Shown piece after piece: positions 6,587 to 10,135 of a stretch of DNA of 10,135 nucleotides; positions within the stretch are counted from its first letter, which is position 1, and the number at the start of each line of letters is the position of its first letter. Made by a program: the position numbers and the translations under genes. This stretch comes from Spirochaeta sp. (GTDB lineage: Bacteria > Spirochaetota > Spirochaetia > DSM-27196 > SLAA01): assembly GCA_020201015.1 (NCBI GenBank), contig JAIVHN010000060.1, forward strand, positions 1 to 10,135, given 5' to 3'. The notes below the pieces were generated by a model that was not told the origin of the DNA, searched no databases, and worked only from the letters and a program-made list of their open reading frames with translations.

Positions 6587-9238
6587 CTAATCAAGCAGGG
6601 GATTGCCCTCGTACATGTCTGAAAAGTCCGACCAGACATCGTCCTCGGTAGAATCTTCCTCGTCTCTGCCATCGTCTTCAAGAGACTCCTGAAACTCAGT
6701 CTCTAAGTCAAAGTTAAGATCATCAAAAGAGTCGTCACGTTCCGCATTGTCTCTATAACGAGGTTCCTCAATCTCCATCTGGAGATCCAGACTAAGATCT
6801 AAATCGAGATCTATCGAAGCTAAATTACCTGCGCTGGAAAGTGAATAGCCACGGCTATCTATGCTGCTACGGAGTCGATCCACCAGCACGGGTGTCTGTT
6901 GGTCCTGAAACTGCTCCATAGTATCAAATTCCCGGGGCGCTGTTCCGGCTAGAAACAACTCCTCACGCGTCTCTCCCCGGTAATTCTCGGGTGGCAACAG
7001 ACCACTACGGCGAGCGACGGTAACCTCGTTAAGCCCGGTAGCGGGTTGGATGAACTCACGGGGCTCGAGTCCCTCATGGGCAGCTTTCATGAAGCGCCCC
7101 CAGAGTGGTCCAGCCGTAACGGCACCTGTTTGGTTAGTACCGAGAGAGTTCCCCCCGCCCCGGTCAAAACCCAACCACACTGCAGTGGTTAAGTACGGGG
7201 TGTATCCAACTGTCCAGGCGTCTGACCAGTTTTGGGTAGTGCCGGTCTTGCCTGCAGTAGGCATAGTAAAACCACCTGCCTGAGCTTCGGCAAAGCGCAG
7301 GGTTCCGTCGGTTACCGATGATGTAAGAATATTTGTCATAATGTAGGCGGTCTGCGGAGAGATAATTTGGTCTTCCTCTCGACGCCGTCTTTGTTCCAGT
7401 CGAACCTCCCGTTCGTGCTCCAAAATAATGCGACCGTTGCGGTCTTCAATATAGCGAATGGCAATTGGTTCAACTGCACGTCCGCCGTTTGCAATCGTGG
7501 CGAACGCACGTGCCATTTCTATTGGTGCCACCGACACGATTCCCAGTCCGACGGGATAGCGGCGAACAAGATTGCGTTGCGCCATGGAGGACTCTGGAAT
7601 ACCAAGAAGTCGAGCCGCAATGTTAAGGGCATCGTTGAAACCAACACGCTGGAGAACCCGGAGTGACGGAACGTTCATAGAGTTGGCCAATGCGTCTCGT
7701 ACCAGTACCGGACCGTGCCACTCGCCGCGGTAGTTGAGAGGCGTATACGATGTTCCATCCTCGTTCCAAAAAACTGTCGGCGAGTCATAAATCATAGTTG
7801 CTGGCGTCACACTGCGCTTGTCCAGTGCGGCAGCGTAGTAGAGCGGCTTAAACGCTGAGCCAGGTAGGACGCGTGCATCTACGGCACGGTTAAACTGGCT
7901 CTGGGTCTCAAAACCGCTGCCTCCGACCATGGCCGTTAGGTGTCCCGTCTCGTTCTCTACAGCAACCAAGGCCCCCTGAAGGGTGGTACGTCCGGCATCA
8001 CGTTCTTGTCGAACATAAGCCTCACGCGTCATGTTTCGGGCTTCATCTCGTTCATCTGCGCCAAACATGAGGGCAACGACATCGAACAAGGGGTTGATTT
8101 GGGTTTGATAGTACTCCCGCGCTCGTCTTGTCTGCAGGGAGTCGCCGACATGTATAGCGTCGATGTCAAAGGCAAGCGCCAGCATATCTACCATCGGGAT
8201 GAGTTCGTCACCATATGAGGTACGTGTCCGGGTATTGCTGCGGTAACGGATATTTGCGTCTTCAATACCCTGTTGCATTATTTCTTGGGCTGCAAGTTGA
8301 TGATCAAGGTCTAAGGTTGTGTGTACCACAAGGCCTTCCCGGTTAATATCGATACTTCCGAGCAACAGCTCATTCTCTATCCGGTAGCGAACGTACTCGC
8401 TGAAGTAAGGGGCTCGATCTTCACGGTCAAAAAAGGCACTTGAGGTGCTGGCACGGGTGAAGTCGTAGTTTGCCCAATAATTGTCATAGGAACGGTCAAC
8501 CGTCTCTGAATCTGCAAACCCCAGTTCAACCATGCGGTCTAGAATGGCTCGCTGCATGCGGCGCGCCTCATTTGGACGGCGAATAGGTGAGTACAGCGAG
8601 GGGCTCGCAAGCTGAATGACCAGCATCACCGACTCGGCAACCGATAGTTCAACAGCCGAGTGTCCAAAATAGTACTGAGAGGCTGCCTCGATACCGTAGG
8701 CGCCATGACCAAAATACATGGTGTTTAGGTAACGCTCTAAAATTTCGTATTTGCTGAGCGAGCGCTCAAGCTGAAGTGCCCACCATAACTCGCGGAGCTT
8801 TCTCACAAGTGAGAACTCTTGACGATCGGCGTAGAGGTGTCCGGCAAGCTGCTGTGTAAGTGTACTTCCGCCCGATACGTAGCGACCGAGAAGAATATTC
8901 CATGCTGCACGAGCAGTACCCTGAATACTGAAACCACGATGCTCGAAGAAGCCTTGATCCTCTCGAGTAATGAGAGCGAAAACGAGGTGTCGTGGCATGT
9001 CTTCTATAGCAATCAGCGCACGATTTTCTTCTGAGAAAAACTGTGTAATAAGGCGTCCATTGCGGTCCAGAACCTGCGTCGGTAAAGCATTTTCGTTAGG
9101 CGTGCTCCGGGTGACCGATGCAGAGTTTTCTATTGAAGCAAGAGCAAGACCGGTTATGACGCCGACAAGTATCGCTGAAAGCACCGCAAAGCCGATGACA
9201 AGCCCGAGCGCGATACGCTTCTTCCCGGTATCTACCAT
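6587..9238 (-). CDS. Bifunctional class A penicillin-binding protein (PBP1A family)
   Basis: Peptidoglycan glycosyltransferase/transpeptidase anchored in the inner membrane, acting in the periplasm. It has a basic N-terminus and a membrane helix at 9-34. The GT51 domain shows Glu93 in REDQGFFEHRGF (92-103), GGSTLTQQLAGHLY (123-136), RKLRELWWALQLER (146-159) and YFGHGAYGIEAAS (175-187). The transpeptidase has SAFK (Ser461/Lys464), SMN (520-522) and KTGTT (664-668), so all catalytic motifs are intact. Between them, about 335-415 forms an extra insert. The 883-residue chain is long for the family because of a tail after about 735; residues 800-883 are strongly acidic, with a Leu/Asp repeat (IDLDLDLSLDL, 809-819). 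ATG 9238 is the only sensible start because TAA lies four codons upstream. No Shine-Dalgarno is seen, consistent with the promoter directly abutting the gene. Confidence 0.97.
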   Translation of the reverse strand: MVDTGKKRIALGLVIGFAVLSAILVGVITGLALASIENSASVTRSTPNENALPTQVLDRNGRLITQFFSEENRALIAIEDMPRHLVFALITREDQGFFEHRGFSIQGTARAAWNILLGRYVSGGSTLTQQLAGHLYADRQEFSLVRKLRELWWALQLERSLSKYEILERYLNTMYFGHGAYGIEAASQYYFGHSAVELSVAESVMLVIQLASPSLYSPIRRPNEARRMQRAILDRMVELGFADSETVDRSYDNYWANYDFTRASTSSAFFDREDRAPYFSEYVRYRIENELLLGSIDINREGLVVHTTLDLDHQLAAQEIMQQGIEDANIRYRSNTRTRTSYGDELIPMVDMLALAFDIDAIHVGDSLQTRRAREYYQTQINPLFDVVALMFGADERDEARNMTREAYVRQERDAGRTTLQGALVAVENETGHLTAMVGGSGFETQSQFNRAVDARVLPGSAFKPLYYAAALDKRSVTPATMIYDSPTVFWNEDGTSYTPLNYRGEWHGPVLVRDALANSMNVPSLRVLQRVGFNDALNIAARLLGIPESSMAQRNLVRRYPVGLGIVSVAPIEMARAFATIANGGRAVEPIAIRYIEDRNGRIILEHEREVRLEQRRRREEDQIISPQTAYIMTNILTSSVTDGTLRFAEAQAGGFTMPTAGKTGTTQNWSDAWTVGYTPYLTTAVWLGFDRGGGNSLGTNQTGAVTAGPLWGRFMKAAHEGLEPREFIQPATGLNEVTVARRSGLLPPENYRGETREELFLAGTAPREFDTMEQFQDQQTPVLVDRLRSSIDSRGYSLSSAGNLASIDLDLDLSLDLQMEIEEPRYRDNAERDDSFDDLNFDLETEFQESLEDDGRDEEDSTEDDVWSDFSDMYEGNPLLD

Positions 9239-9244
9239 GGAATG

Positions 9245-9273
9245 AGGTTACGAAGTGCGACGCATTTTGTCAA
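9245..9273 (-). promoter_or_regulatory. Sigma70-type promoter for the PBP gene, predicted leaderless
   Basis: On the minus strand a perfect -35 TTGACA (9273-9268) is followed after exactly 17 nt by TAACCT (9250-9245), which matches the -10 consensus at three positions including first T, second A and last T. Only 6 nt separate the -10 from ATG 9238, so transcription would start at or beside the A of the ATG. A second -10-like TATATT overlaps the -35 but has no convincing -35 of its own. Confidence 0.55.
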
Positions 9274-9319
9274 TATAGGTAACAAAGTTGGGCCTGCGCA
9301 TTCTATCCTCAAATAATTT

Positions 9320-10135
9320 TCAAAAAAAAGACCGGTTCGGGGAGAACCGGCCAAATGTCGACCACACTTTATACTCTCGGCTGGGCTCTACGCGAATTCG
9401 TCGGGTCACCGTATGATCTCCAATACGAAAAAGTAAGGTGTGTTCTCCTGGGAGTAAATCTACAACGTCGTTCAAGCCGGTAACGTCACGGCCGTTAACG
9501 AAAACCTCGGCACCCTCGGGTGCACTTAAAAATAGTTTTGCTAGCGCAGGTTCAAGGCGTATTGAGGCGGTGGTAACACTCCCACGCTCAATTCCGACCG
9601 TGAAAGACTGGTCCTTCCACATCTCTCCTTGGAATGATACACGGTGAAGACCTGGTCTGCGAAGTGCCGGTAGCTCCGAAAGCACGAGTTGTTCGTCGTC
9701 CAGATGTATCTCGATAGCGTTTAGGCGTTCATCGTCATACTCAATATCGGTGCCGCTGATATCTTGAAAGCGTAACGCGAGCCCTCCCTGGTTACGCGTA
9801 ACTGGGCGGATAGTGAGGGACACCCGAGCCGCTGCTGCACGGCGACTGATTCCCTTCATGACCGGCTGTATAGAAACCGCGATAGGCATGTCGCCGAAGG
9901 AGGTGATACTTTGGGCCACTTCAAGTGTGGCGGAGCTGCGAAATTGGTGCTCGAGACTGGTCGGTAGCGCGGTAAAGAATCGCGAGCCACTGGGAAAGGG
10001 CTGGAGAATCACTCGATCCCCCTCTATACGGCGGGCTTGCCTGCCAGTTTCGGATTCGGAGATGCTACGTAAAACCACGAGCGCTAAACTTCCGGGGAAC
10101 TCGCGTGCGTCGGCGGGTATTTTAACTTCAATTTC
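9320..10135 (-). CDS. Beta-rich protein with PEGA-like C-terminus, 5' end off window
   Basis: The frame is open from the right edge of the window, giving 271 visible residues and a start outside. The GTG at 10078 is not a credible start, because the residues before it (EIEVKIPADAREFPGSLAL) continue the same beta-strand character. I do not recognise a named family for the main part, which looks like several beta-sandwich segments with few cysteines. The last 75 residues or so resemble a PEGA domain: LFLSAPEGAEVFVNGRDV, then LLPGEHTLLFRIGDHTVTRR. PEGA domains usually sit on exported, surface or periplasmic proteins, so an envelope role is inferred; no signal peptide can be checked here. The final codons double as an intrinsic terminator. 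It is on the same strand as the PBP gene but separated from it by that terminator and an 81-nt promoter region. Confidence 0.8.
   Translation of the reverse strand, partial: EIEVKIPADAREFPGSLALVVLRSISESETGRQARRIEGDRVILQPFPSGSRFFTALPTSLEHQFRSSATLEVAQSITSFGDMPIAVSIQPVMKGISRRAAAARVSLTIRPVTRNQGGLALRFQDISGTDIEYDDERLNAIEIHLDDEQLVLSELPALRRPGLHRVSFQGEMWKDQSFTVGIERGSVTTASIRLEPALAKLFLSAPEGAEVFVNGRDVTGLNDVVDLLPGEHTLLFRIGDHTVTRRIRVEPSREYKVWSTFGRFSPNRSFF
9322..9352 (-). terminator. Intrinsic terminator embedded in the last codons of the PEGA-like gene
   Basis: On the minus strand GGCCGGTTC, a TCCCC loop and GAACCGGTC form a 9-bp stem (one G-U pair, 7 bp perfect core) followed at once by eight T residues. 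The stem encodes GRFSPNR, the T tract encodes the final Phe-Phe, and the stop TGA starts with the last T of the run. It separates this gene from PBP transcription. Confidence 0.88.

Noticed and set aside
6298..6651. 117-codon plus-strand frame opposite the ParB-like gene
   Set aside because: It is antisense to the well-supported GHRRFEAAR-containing protein and runs into the PBP 3' end; Cys/Ser/Arg-rich composition looks like a shadow.
1..10135. Mobile element, CRISPR array, tRNA, rRNA or defence system
   Set aside because: I saw no transposase or integrase motifs, no regularly spaced repeats, no tRNA cloverleaf pattern and no defence-type domains; coding capacity is filled by the genes listed.

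Overview
The window most likely comes from a spirochaete (Spirochaetales, free-living Spirochaeta-type rather than Borrelia). The main pointer is a gene of the P83/100 family, which I know only from spirochaetes. A fused PyrB-PyrI aspartate carbamoyltransferase, also known in Treponema and Thermotoga, agrees with this. Species cannot be read from the sequence. Gene density is high and spacing is tight.

Left block, plus strand, 1-6055. Four genes are packed as one probable operon with gaps of 24, 2 and 2 nt. They are a TrmA/RumA-type RNA m5U methyltransferase with a [4Fe-4S] cysteine set (5' end off the window), a membrane-anchored or exported beta-propeller plus HEAT-repeat protein, a P83/100 family gene, and pyrBI. 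The P83/100 gene is broken. A GTG-started reading frame with signal peptide and the family's N-terminal motif stops at 3345. The rest of the protein continues in the -1 frame, and roughly 80 residues of the conserved N-terminal domain appear to be missing at the join. This is either a real internal deletion with frameshift or a sequence error.

Right block, minus strand, 10135-6096. An exported-type beta-rich protein with a PEGA-like C-terminus (5' end off the window) ends in an intrinsic terminator built into its last codons. Next come a promoter for a bifunctional class A penicillin-binding protein (PBP1A type) and a small ParB N-domain-like protein about 100 nt downstream, probably co-transcribed. 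The PBP promoter places transcription start at or next to the ATG, and no Shine-Dalgarno sequence is visible, so a leaderless mRNA is likely. The two blocks converge at 6055/6096, where an imperfect 33-bp tandem duplication spans the pyrBI stop.

The content is mostly core metabolism, RNA modification and cell envelope. I see no mobile element, CRISPR array, tRNA/rRNA or defence cassette, and nothing that amounts to a new multi-gene system. The points worth following are the broken P83/100 gene, the coding-sequence-embedded terminator followed by a leaderless PBP promoter, the acidic tail of the PBP, and the ParB-like protein with an Arg/Phe-rich tail downstream of it.
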